NCBI GenBank assembly: GCA_900498245.1
Contig: LS998015.1
Location: 3,438,384-3,491,724 of the forward strand
Source: Candidatus Zixiibacteriota bacterium
GTDB taxonomy: Bacteria > Zixibacteria > MSB-5A5 > GN15 > PGXB01
DNA: 53,341 bases
Direction: 5' to 3'
The position numbers and the translations under genes were made by a program. The notes beneath the pieces were generated by a model. It worked only from the letters and a program-made list of their open reading frames with translations, was not told where the DNA came from and did not search any database. Below are positions 24,363 through 32,613 of this stretch, piece after piece. Within the stretch, counting starts at the first letter, position 1, and every line of letters starts with the position of its first letter.

Positions 24363-25198
24363 CAGATACCGCCCGTTATTCCTTTGTATATCATTTCGAG
24401 GGCCATGATCACGACCACAATTCCGAAAACCAGGCGCAATTTTGATGTCGCCGTTTTGACCAGAATTCGGGCGCCGATAAGAGACCCCGCCAGAACCCCC
24501 AGCATCACCGGCATCGCCAGGCCGGGACGGATGTACCCCTGGGATAAATATATCCCCGCACTGGCGGCGGCCGTGACCCCGATCATAAAATTGCTGGTAG
24601 TCGTCGAAACTTTAAAGGGAATCCGCATAATCTGGTCCATGGCCAGAACTTTCATCGCGCCGGAGCCGATCCCCAAAAGTCCGGAAAGAGTTCCCGCTAT
24701 AAACATCAGGCTAAATCCCTGCGGAACATTTTTGACATTGTAACTTCGCAATCCTTCGGCTGTCGGAAAAGTGCTATTCATCCTGAGGCGGGTGGCCAGT
24801 TTGTCCTGAGGAATCAATTCATCCTCATTTTTCCTGGGGCGGGCCGAGAAAAAGGCCGAATAGATGAGGACGACGCCGAATATCACCGCAATTAGCCCGG
24901 TCGAAAGATACGGGTGCAGGAAGGCGCCGATTATTGCCCCAACCGTGGTTGCCATCTCCAGAAACATCCCGATGCGGATATTTGAAAATCCTTCTTTCAC
25001 GTAGGCCGCGGCGGCGCCGGACGATGTTGCGATGACCGACACCAGGGAGGCCCCGACCGCCAGACGAATGTCGACTCCGAATAAGAGAGTGAGCATCGGT
25101 ACAATGACGACACCCCCTCCCAGCCCCGTCAGAGAACCGAGAAATCCGGCCAGAAGAGAACCGGCGGCGATAAACCCGGAGAACTCAATCGTATTCAT
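24362..25198 (-). CDS. TauE/SafE family sulfite/anion exporter
   Basis: A 278-aa membrane protein with about eight helices in two repeats. GSLLAGFLGSLTGLGGGVVIVPML (start) and FIAGTLSGLLGIGSGAMKVLAMD (second repeat) are the paired signatures of the TauE/SafE family, which export sulfite, sulfonates or related organic anions. It overlaps the tsaD gene by 4 nt and is followed by the DUF1634 gene. The substrate is not determinable from sequence. Confidence 0.9.
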   Translation of the reverse strand: MNTIEFSGFIAAGSLLAGFLGSLTGLGGGVVIVPMLTLLFGVDIRLAVGASLVSVIATSSGAAAAYVKEGFSNIRIGMFLEMATTVGAIIGAFLHPYLSTGLIAVIFGVVLIYSAFFSARPRKNEDELIPQDKLATRLRMNSTFPTAEGLRSYNVKNVPQGFSLMFIAGTLSGLLGIGSGAMKVLAMDQIMRIPFKVSTTTSNFMIGVTAAASAGIYLSQGYIRPGLAMPVMLGVLAGSLIGARILVKTATSKLRLVFGIVVVIMALEMIYKGITGGI

Positions 25199-26220
25199 AA
25201 GCCCCGAACCCCTCTGGCCGCCAATTTAAGATACGGCACGGCATTGATGTTCAAAGGGGACGGTCCATCGCGGAGGAACCGCATATAACCGGCGGCGGCA
25301 ATCATGGCGGCATTGTCGGTGCAAAGCGACGGTGGGGGATAATAGAATTCCGCCCCGACTGCTCTAAGTTTCGCCTCCATCAGATCTTTCAAGCGGCTGT
25401 TCGACGCCACGCCGCCGGATAACGAGACTGTATCAATATTGAATTCCATGACGGCCCTGACAGTCTTGTCCACAAGGACCTCGATAGCCGCTTCTTGAAA
25501 CGATGCCGCAATATCGGCGCGATGCTCCGCAAGTTCATCATCGGTGAGGTTTTTAATATGAAGAGCCACCGCCGTCTTCAAGCCCGAATATGAAAAATCA
25601 AAACTATTCTCCTTGATCACACCCCGAGGAAAGCGAAAGTAACGGCGATCTCCCAACTGCGATAAGCGGTCGATTTCCGCTCCGCCCGGGTACCCCAATC
25701 CCAGTATTTTGGCTACTTTATCATAGGCCTCACCGACGGCATCATCCTTGGTCTGCCCCAGTACCCGGTAATTTCCAAATCCGTCCACAAGAACCAGCGA
25801 AGTATGTCCGCCGGAAATAATCAATGTCAGGTGCCGATCCGGAATATCCCTGTGAATCAGGAAATTGGCGGCCACGTGCCCTTCGAGATGATTTACGGCG
25901 ATGAATGGTTTGTTCCATCCATACGCCAATCCCTTGCCAAAATTCAGCCCGACCAGAAGTGCCCCAACGAGCCCGGGGCCGTATGTGGCCGCCACCAATT
26001 CTATTTCCTCCGGCTTTACATCGGCGGCCTGAAGAGCCTCGGTGTATACCGGGATTATAGATTTGAGATGTTCCCGGCTGGCCAATTCGGGCACCACACC
26101 CCCGAATTTTTTATGAACAACTTGACTCAGAATGATATTGGACAGAATTTCGTCTTTGCCGCGGACAAGGGCAACCGAAGTCTCATCGCATGACGTTTCT
26201 ATACCTAAAGTCAGCATCAC
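25195..26220 (-). CDS. tsaD: TsaD, tRNA N6-adenosine threonylcarbamoyltransferase
   Basis: A 341-aa protein of standard length. LGIETSCDETSVALV at the start, the metal-binding NHLEGHVAANFL (about residues 108-119), LIISGGHTSLVLV and LSGGVASNSRLK near the C-terminus are the family motifs of the ASKHA fold. With TsaB, TsaC and TsaE it makes t6A37 in tRNAs decoding ANN codons; those partners are not in this window. GTG 26220 and ATG 26217 are both possible starts; the ATG lies in the overlap with the YbbR gene. It is the one clearly essential housekeeping gene in this run. Confidence 0.97.
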   Translation of the reverse strand: MMLTLGIETSCDETSVALVRGKDEILSNIILSQVVHKKFGGVVPELASREHLKSIIPVYTEALQAADVKPEEIELVAATYGPGLVGALLVGLNFGKGLAYGWNKPFIAVNHLEGHVAANFLIHRDIPDRHLTLIISGGHTSLVLVDGFGNYRVLGQTKDDAVGEAYDKVAKILGLGYPGGAEIDRLSQLGDRRYFRFPRGVIKENSFDFSYSGLKTAVALHIKNLTDDELAEHRADIAASFQEAAIEVLVDKTVRAVMEFNIDTVSLSGGVASNSRLKDLMEAKLRAVGAEFYYPPPSLCTDNAAMIAAAGYMRFLRDGPSPLNINAVPYLKLAARGVRGL

Positions 26221-27140
26221 TCTTTGATAATTCGGACCGAGTCGGCCGAGCGCGACACCAGAGAAATCCCGGGCGGCAGTGTAATTTCAATCGGCGCCAT
26301 TCCTCTGTCATTGGCCTGATTGTAGTCGGCATACGCGGAGATTTTGAGGGATGTAATGGAATCGATATTCTTCTGCAAACCCCCGGCCCGAACATCAATC
26401 TTCGGCGGAAACACTTCCACAATCCGGCCCGAAGGGGCATTTTTGACTCGAACCGGTATACCCTTAAAGCTCTTCGACTTAATGGGAATCAGTCGAACAT
26501 TGACCGTCACCGACTCCGGGTCGATTTCCATACTATAGATATTTGGTTTCTCAATCGGAATCCTCATGGTTATGTCATTGCGGGCGCCCTTAAGAATTTC
26601 ATACTTGGTGTCAATATAAGCCAGATCCTTTATTTGATCGGCCGGTCCACTGACCGTGACAATATCCGGCGATATGGAATCCGGACCGCTCACAGCAAAG
26701 CCGTCGTCGGGGACAGCCACTATTCGGGATCGTACCGGGAGACGTTTCTCCTGCTTTCTATCGCATTCGAATTCATACTCCCGGGGATAAAGGACCTCGG
26801 AAATTTCTATTTTATCCCCATTTATCAGGCTGAAATTCGAGGGGTTCAATTCTGTTTTGAACCGTCCCGGCTGACTGCGATTTATCAGAAGTTTGAGTCC
26901 GCCCGTTCTCCAATTGGACTGAAGAAGCTTTTTTCCGGTGGCGGTGACCCGCACCATGACCGATTCCGGGGGCGGCTCCGCCAGAAGCAGTTTACCCGTC
27001 AAATCAACTTGCTTCAGGGGCATCAAAACGTCCTGCTGATACACTTTATTGGTCGCCACATGGAACCAGAGAAGCCCCGCCAGAATCAGCGAGGCCAGTT
27101 TAACCCAAAGATTTTCAAATATCTTCGGCTTCCGCATCAC
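26217..27140 (-). CDS. YbbR-domain protein (CdaR-like)
   Basis: A 307-aa protein with one N-terminal membrane helix (about residues 12-27, ending LLWFHVATN) and an extracytoplasmic part with several YbbR repeats, visible as recurring 'VxVxG' and 'P-x-x-I/V-x-V-x-G' strands such as DSISPDIVTVSGPADQI and FPPKIDVRAGG. In Firmicutes YbbR (CdaR) regulates the diadenylate cyclase CdaA encoded next to it. No CdaA gene is in this window. It overlaps both the upstream zinc-ribbon gene and tsaD by 4 nt. Confidence 0.85.
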   Translation of the reverse strand: MMRKPKIFENLWVKLASLILAGLLWFHVATNKVYQQDVLMPLKQVDLTGKLLLAEPPPESVMVRVTATGKKLLQSNWRTGGLKLLINRSQPGRFKTELNPSNFSLINGDKIEISEVLYPREYEFECDRKQEKRLPVRSRIVAVPDDGFAVSGPDSISPDIVTVSGPADQIKDLAYIDTKYEILKGARNDITMRIPIEKPNIYSMEIDPESVTVNVRLIPIKSKSFKGIPVRVKNAPSGRIVEVFPPKIDVRAGGLQKNIDSITSLKISAYADYNQANDRGMAPIEITLPPGISLVSRSADSVRIIKE

Positions 27141-27337
27141 TTCGTTGAAATCCCTATCGGCTTACCGTAACTTATCTCGCCATTATCTATCCGCAGGGAA
27201 AAGCCGCATTCCGGATTGGAACAGACCCAGGCCTTATATGTAATTGTGGCGCCGTCGCGCCCGTAATCGGAGAGCGGCAGAAGGCTCCCTCTGTTACATT
27301 TTAAACAAACCGGAAATTCATGCTCCGACATCACCAT
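27137..27337 (-). CDS. small zinc-ribbon-like protein
   Basis: 66 aa. VCLKCNRGSLLPL and VCSNPECGFSLRIDNGE give two pairs of cysteines (CxxC and Cx4C), a likely zinc ribbon, with nothing else recognisable. Starts at ATG 27337 and ATG 27331 are possible after AAGGGAG. It lies between the FG-GAP gene (9 bp) and the YbbR gene (4-nt overlap). Function unknown. Confidence 0.7.
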   Translation of the reverse strand: MVMSEHEFPVCLKCNRGSLLPLSDYGRDGATITYKAWVCSNPECGFSLRIDNGEISYGKPIGISTK

Positions 27338-27346
27338 ATCACTCCC

Positions 27347-28849
27347 TTATAATTGATTATTTTTATTTTTCAGCACTGTCAGCCGATCAATTCGTCCGCT
27401 GAGATTATGTTCCACTATCAGATCAGAAAATTTTCCCTTGTTCAAGTGTACCGGATGAATTTCTGAAGGATGCTCCAGCGGCACCTCCAAATCCGGCTTG
27501 CGCGATAAATAACTGTCGCTGCGGCCCCAATAGAATTGCAGCCGCCCGCTCCCGTCGGAAAAGACCAGGTCCAGGGGCCCGTCGCCATTGAAATCGGCCG
27601 ACCAATCAACCATTACTTCACGGGTCGGCACCGGTTCATCGAAATTGATGCGGAATTCCAAACCGGTTCTCTGTACCGGTTCGTCGTCGGGCACGCCGTC
27701 CCGTAAAGTATAAATCAGAAGGTGCAACGAAGTCTTCTTCATTAAAAGCATCTTGGTGGCGGCGATGGCACCCAGTTCCACGGCCGGGACCACTACCTCC
27801 TGCCGGCGGTTCTGCGTAAGATCGCCAATGATAAGATTGCAGTGGGAATCGGACAGACTAATCTCTTTTCTCGGCACAGCATTTATGCGGCCTGATCCAT
27901 CGGCATAATAAAAGCGAAGCTTGGTTTCGGTCTTGGTAATCCCGCCCGAGGTGTACGAAACCACGGCGTCCGGACGGCCGTCGCCGTTCAAGTCGGCCAG
28001 GCGGCTCTGCAAATAACCGTCGGCCACCGCTGGCTGGAATGAGATTTCATCATCAGGAGTCTGCGCAAAATTGCCGCTGCTGTCCTGGAAAAAATAGCAG
28101 AGCCGTCTATCCCAGAGCATATAAAGATCCTTCCGGCCGTCCAGGTTGCCGTCAGCCACGACAATTTTCGGCAGGGAGAGGCGAAATCCACTTTCATTTC
28201 GTCCCGAAAAGTCATCGATTTCTCTGACCATGTTGCGGCAGGCAAAAGACACATTCAATTGGTTCAGAATCTGATAGCGCCCGTCGGATCCTTTTTCAAA
28301 CAAGGCCAATCCCCTGGCGGTGGGCACAGCCAGCTCCGGACCCGGTGAATCCGCGAGCTCAAAGGCAAATGGCTGGGCGATAATCCCCTGAAACATCGGA
28401 ACGGCATATATGGTATTTTGACGGACGATACGATTCGGAGCGGCAAAACCCGATGCCGCCGCATATTTCAGCGACAGAACACCGTCGCCGTCAATGGCCA
28501 GAATTTCCGCCTGACCATCGCCGTCAATATCAGCCACATCGATTTGAGTCACTGTCGGGGGCAGAGATACCAGGTAATCGGCTTTACCGGAAAAACCGGC
28601 CGGGCCCTTCTGAAGATGCAGCCCGATGTAGCGGCTATTCGGATCATTGTAAGGGGAATAAATCATGGCGATATCGGTCCAACCGTCGCCATTAAAATCT
28701 CCAGAGACATAGTCGTAAATGGTTCCTTCCACCTCAAGATTATAGATACTGAAAAAATCCTGATCGGCAGAATGAACCACTTTTGAAATGATCACCAGGA
28801 ACATCAGCCAAATTAGAATTACTGGAACTTTTAACATCTTAACTGACAC
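27347..28849 (-). CDS. FG-GAP/VCBS repeat secreted protein
   Basis: About 500 aa. I favour GTG 28849, six bases after GGAAG; GTG 28867 and ATG 28837 are alternatives. A signal peptide ends near VVHSADQ. Five or more calcium-binding repeats of the type D-x-(N/D)-G-D-G are visible: DFNGDGWTDIA, DIDGDGQAEI, DGNLDGRKDL, DLNGDGRPDAV, DFNGDGPLDLVF, spread from about residue 55 to 470. This is the signature of an FG-GAP/VCBS beta-propeller, usually exported and used in adhesion or binding. It has no sorting domain at its C-terminus. It follows the propeller gene by about 100 bp. Confidence 0.85.
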   Translation of the reverse strand: MSVKMLKVPVILIWLMFLVIISKVVHSADQDFFSIYNLEVEGTIYDYVSGDFNGDGWTDIAMIYSPYNDPNSRYIGLHLQKGPAGFSGKADYLVSLPPTVTQIDVADIDGDGQAEILAIDGDGVLSLKYAAASGFAAPNRIVRQNTIYAVPMFQGIIAQPFAFELADSPGPELAVPTARGLALFEKGSDGRYQILNQLNVSFACRNMVREIDDFSGRNESGFRLSLPKIVVADGNLDGRKDLYMLWDRRLCYFFQDSSGNFAQTPDDEISFQPAVADGYLQSRLADLNGDGRPDAVVSYTSGGITKTETKLRFYYADGSGRINAVPRKEISLSDSHCNLIIGDLTQNRRQEVVVPAVELGAIAATKMLLMKKTSLHLLIYTLRDGVPDDEPVQRTGLEFRINFDEPVPTREVMVDWSADFNGDGPLDLVFSDGSGRLQFYWGRSDSYLSRKPDLEVPLEHPSEIHPVHLNKGKFSDLIVEHNLSGRIDRLTVLKNKNNQL

Positions 28850-28950
28850 ATTAATCTTCCGCCTCACCGACCCTATAAATTTCTTTTAGGATATCAAGAT
28901 ATAAAACCGGCTCTTAATCTTCAACCATATTTTGGGCACATGAATGGCCC

Positions 28951-30420
28951 CTAATAATTCAGCGCCGGGTCCAAATACCAGAACCGGGTCAGACCCAAGT
29001 CCGTCCCCAGCCACAAATAATCCCCGTCAAAAACCAGGTCTTTGACATCATTGGATATAAGCCCGTCGCTCACGGTATAAAGATAATGCTGGGGCCGGTC
29101 GCCAATAAAAAACAGCAGAAGACCCTGCGGCGTGGCCGCCGCCACCAGTGTGTCCTGGACCGCCAGGGCTCTCGCCCCGCCATATCCGTTGATTTCGGGA
29201 TAATCGTGTGCTTCGGCTGTCTTGAGATCAATCGAAACAAGATTGTCATATGTCGCCAGCCAGACCTTCTCCTCCGAATGCTTAATATCATAAACGGGGC
29301 CGGTTTGGGTCACTTCCGGAACCGTTAGGCGGCTGACTTTGCCTGTCGACGGCGTCAGGCGGAAGGCCCCCTGTGAAGTTCCCATCCAGAGGTCACCATC
29401 GATATAATCGAGCGATAGTATGGCCAGCGATGCCAGAAAATTTCGGGATTGATGCGTCGCAGTATCTTTGCCCATATAGATCATTCCCAATCCGGAATTC
29501 GATCCTGCGAAAAGAGTATCATTCCCTGCATAGACACTATAGACCTGATTATCGGGAAGGCCGGAACTTCGGTAAAGATGATTCTTAATTTGACGGCTCT
29601 TTTTATCCACCACCCATATGCCATTGTCGGTGGCGATATAGGTATTTTTCTTGTCGGGAAATATATCATTCACATTCTGGGGGTTGAAAATATAGGCCGC
29701 CTGCGATTCCACATAACTGAATTCGTTATTTTGCCAGTCAAAAACCGTGATTCCGGTGCGCTGGGAATTCCCGGGTTGACCGCCCATCCAGAGAACCCCC
29801 TGATCGGCGCAAATCGTAATAATATCCGGCTGAATTAGGCCATAGGGCAAAGGTTGCATAATATGACTGGTATTATCGGCCCGAAACACCCCCATACCCC
29901 AGGTTCCGATCCATAAATTCGACCAGCCGTCGTCAAGAATGTCGGTGATGGAAAAGGTCCGCCCATATTCATCGACAATGCTCCCGGTCGTCAGATAGGT
30001 AAACCCTGGCGGAGGGAAATATGAAGGATCCGGTCTTAAGTGTCTGCCATTGGTCGGTTCATCGGACGGCATCTGATCCACTTCATCCCACCGGTCGAAA
30101 GCATCGGTATATTCAAATATACCCTGATTCGTTCTAACCCACACATCTTGATCATCACGTGAGACCTTAATGGCGCGAATATCGCGGCCCCGGAGACCGT
30201 CTATTCCGGTCATCGGGTCACCCCAGTTATCCTTGCCGATATCATATCTGATTACCCCGCTGGTCGTGCCGAAATAGACATATTGAAATCCCACCGCGAT
30301 TGATGACACATAAGAGAAATCGCCATAATTTACCACCAGCCCTTTCAGAATTTGAAACGAATAACTCCCTGCCGGGATTAGAGTAAGGATTGAAAGTATG
30401 AGCCAGCGAAGTCTCTTCAT
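28951..30420 (-). CDS. exported beta-propeller protein (two-component regulator propeller-like)
   Basis: A 489-aa protein with a signal peptide (residues 1-21) and repeated blades. Blades show the pattern G-x-x-x-x-x-x-x-W-(I/V/L)-G-T-x-x-G-(V/L/I)-x-R, for example VYFGTTSGVIRYD, LWIGTWGMGVFR, LWMGTSQGAFRL and LWLGTDLGLTRF, as in the Reg_prop domains of hybrid sensor kinases. No kinase or other domain follows, so it is a stand-alone propeller, probably periplasmic or secreted. It overlaps the upstream amidohydrolase gene by 4 nt. The ligand is unknown. Confidence 0.85.
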   Translation of the reverse strand: MKRLRWLILSILTLIPAGSYSFQILKGLVVNYGDFSYVSSIAVGFQYVYFGTTSGVIRYDIGKDNWGDPMTGIDGLRGRDIRAIKVSRDDQDVWVRTNQGIFEYTDAFDRWDEVDQMPSDEPTNGRHLRPDPSYFPPPGFTYLTTGSIVDEYGRTFSITDILDDGWSNLWIGTWGMGVFRADNTSHIMQPLPYGLIQPDIITICADQGVLWMGGQPGNSQRTGITVFDWQNNEFSYVESQAAYIFNPQNVNDIFPDKKNTYIATDNGIWVVDKKSRQIKNHLYRSSGLPDNQVYSVYAGNDTLFAGSNSGLGMIYMGKDTATHQSRNFLASLAILSLDYIDGDLWMGTSQGAFRLTPSTGKVSRLTVPEVTQTGPVYDIKHSEEKVWLATYDNLVSIDLKTAEAHDYPEINGYGGARALAVQDTLVAAATPQGLLLFFIGDRPQHYLYTVSDGLISNDVKDLVFDGDYLWLGTDLGLTRFWYLDPALNY

Positions 30421-31640
30421 TTGGCGATCTCCCCAAGACCCTTAATCGCGGCCAGGGTCAAAAGCGACGTTCCATAAAAAATACTTCTTTCATCAGCCAT
30501 GAATTTGTCGCTGTGCCACGGCTCCGTGGCGCCGATCTTTCGGTTTCTGACGCCGAGGCGTAACATCGCCCCGGGGATTTTCTGAATATAGTTGGCGAAA
30601 TCCTCGCCGCCCATGCTTTGAGGGGAAGTTACCACTTTCCCGGGACCAAACAAAGTTGTGTAGCATTCTGCAAATATTTTGTTTGCTTCGGGCCAGTTGG
30701 ATAGCACCGGATATTGGGCGATAAAGTCAATTTTATATTCAGCCCCGCGGGCGCGGCAGACACCATCTACGGTCCGTCTGATAAGATTGGGGATGACCTT
30801 GCGGCTTGCGGCCGACAGGGTACGGGCCGTCCCGCATATTTGCACCCGGTCACAAATTACATTGCGGGCTCGACCTCCGGAAATCATCCCGAAAGTGATA
30901 ACAACCGGCTGAAACGGATCAGTCTCGCGCGACACTATTTTTTGCAGCGATTCGACAATCTCAGTGGCAGTGACGATGGCATCGACTCCCAGATGGGGCC
31001 GCGCAGCGTGACCGCCCCGGCCGATAACAGTAATATCAAAATCGGTGACCGACGCCATTATCGGGCCGTCACGAAGGCCGATTTTTCCCACGGCCAGGCT
31101 CGGGTCATTGTGCAATGACAATACCATTTTCACGTCGGGATTTCTGAGAATCCCTTCCCTTATCATCATCTCGGCACCGCCGGGCGGCATCTCTTCCGCC
31201 GGTTGATAAATGACTTTCACCGCTCCCGGAAGATTTTCCTTCAAGATAGATAGAAGAACGGTTGTGCCGAGCACGACCGCCATATGAATATCATGGCCGC
31301 AGGCGTGCATGATTCCGTCATTCCGCGATTTAAAAGCAACTTTGTTCTTCTCGTCAATTGGAAGGGCATCAATGTCGGTGCGAATGGCCAGGGCGATCCC
31401 TTTCTTTTCATTCATGAGGGCCAGTGCTCCCGTCTTCATTTTCAAAGGAACCGTCTTGACGCCTCTTTTTTTAAGTTGCTCCAATATGAATTTGGTCGTA
31501 TCGAATTCCCGATTGGAAAGCTCCGGGTGTTGATGCAGCCATCGCCGCCATTCGACCTGTGTCGGATAGAGTTTTTCGGCCGCTTTGAGAACGATTTCTT
31601 TCAATCTATCCAAGTTACCAGGAATTGCTGTCTTCACCAT
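30417..31640 (-). CDS. M20D family amidohydrolase (N-acyl-amino-acid/IAA-amino-acid hydrolase-like)
   Basis: A 407-aa metallopeptidase-fold protein. Metal ligand motifs are MHACGHDIHMAVVLG (about residues 110-124), YQPAEEMPPGGAEMMI (about 144-159), SLHNDP (about 175) and the late SMGGEDFANY. These define the M20D branch that cleaves N-acyl or N-aminoacyl amide bonds (hippurate, IAA-amino acids, N-acetyl-diaminopimelate). The substrate is not clear. No signal peptide is visible, so it is cytoplasmic. It starts 26 bp inside the end of the endonuclease V gene. Confidence 0.9.
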   Translation of the reverse strand: MVKTAIPGNLDRLKEIVLKAAEKLYPTQVEWRRWLHQHPELSNREFDTTKFILEQLKKRGVKTVPLKMKTGALALMNEKKGIALAIRTDIDALPIDEKNKVAFKSRNDGIMHACGHDIHMAVVLGTTVLLSILKENLPGAVKVIYQPAEEMPPGGAEMMIREGILRNPDVKMVLSLHNDPSLAVGKIGLRDGPIMASVTDFDITVIGRGGHAARPHLGVDAIVTATEIVESLQKIVSRETDPFQPVVITFGMISGGRARNVICDRVQICGTARTLSAASRKVIPNLIRRTVDGVCRARGAEYKIDFIAQYPVLSNWPEANKIFAECYTTLFGPGKVVTSPQSMGGEDFANYIQKIPGAMLRLGVRNRKIGATEPWHSDKFMADERSIFYGTSLLTLAAIKGLGEIAK

Positions 31641-32370
31641 GGTTTCGTCCTTTCGCGACGGATAATTCAGCCTTGTCGACCGGTAAAAAATCTTGAGTAA
31701 TTCGGCGCTTCATTTTCCCCGCCAGAAGATGAGCCTGGCGGAGCGGTTCCGGAAGGCGATATTCGGTAATACAGGCTCGTACAATCTCAAATGAATCGGC
31801 CAGCGAACACTTATATCCGGGAGAAATAAAAATCGGCTTCACGTTGGCTTTGGAGCGATATACCGTGCCGGCCTCCTTGTTGAAAATGTATAAGGGGGAA
31901 CGTGTCCCCTTGTTAAGTTCCGGAATCCGATACTCCCCGACCAGCTTCTTGCGTGCACATCCGATCGAGGGAATATTTACGAGCATTCCAAGATGGGAGG
32001 CCATTCCAAAAGAACGGGGATGGGCCTTTCCGTGCCCGGCAAATATAATCACATCCGGAATCTGCATTAAGCGCGCCAGGGCCTCCAAAATAATTGGCCC
32101 TTCCCGAAAACTGAGGAGCGCCGGCATATAGGGAAATTCCGCTTTCCGCCGGGAAAAGGCCCGCTCCACCGGTATCAAATCGGAGAACCTGACCGTCACA
32201 GCGGCCGCAAAAAGCATATTACTCTTTTCATCAAACGCCGTATCGACCGCGGTCAAATATTCCACTCGACCCATCGGTTCAACTGGTTTTGTTCGGCGGC
32301 AAAGTTTGCTCTGAATCATAATTGCATCTTCGGGATCTTGCGGCCATTCATGAAGATTTAGAATTTGCAC
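31615..32370 (-). CDS. nfi: endonuclease V homologue with substituted catalytic Asp
   Basis: A 251-aa protein with the full endonuclease V layout: TAVDTAF (D43), FPYMPALLSFREGP (E90), HGKAHPRSFGMASHLGML and IGCARKKLVGEY. Endonuclease V nicks DNA (or RNA) next to inosine, using an Asp-Glu-Asp metal centre. The third residue, in the motif normally written DGHG, is Ala here: the text reads IFAGHG, with codon GCC at 32038-32040 on the minus strand. An Asp codon GAC would differ by one base. Apart from this the protein looks intact, so it may be catalytically weak or dead. It begins the nine-gene minus-strand run. Confidence 0.9.
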   Translation of the reverse strand: MQILNLHEWPQDPEDAIMIQSKLCRRTKPVEPMGRVEYLTAVDTAFDEKSNMLFAAAVTVRFSDLIPVERAFSRRKAEFPYMPALLSFREGPIILEALARLMQIPDVIIFAGHGKAHPRSFGMASHLGMLVNIPSIGCARKKLVGEYRIPELNKGTRSPLYIFNKEAGTVYRSKANVKPIFISPGYKCSLADSFEIVRACITEYRLPEPLRQAHLLAGKMKRRITQDFLPVDKAELSVAKGRNHGEDSNSW

Positions 32371-32613
32371 ACGCCCTCATTTCCGGACATCAAAGTCCGA
32401 TCTCCGCATCGCGCCATCTGGCGCTGCCGACAAAGCCGGACCGGGCCGGATACCCGGTTTCTGCGGAAACCGCATACCCATAAATTTAACATATAACATT
32501 AAATACATCAATATTAATCTTGGCACGGAGCTTCTCAGATGCATATTGAAATTCCATCTTTTCCGACAATCTTTTTTGTTGCCAAAAGGGTCGTCCGGTA
32601 AGAAATTATAATT

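Noticed and set aside
26190-27170. 326-codon open frame on the plus strand
   Set aside because: It lies fully opposite the YbbR gene, has no family features and unusual composition; the minus-strand protein is clearly real.
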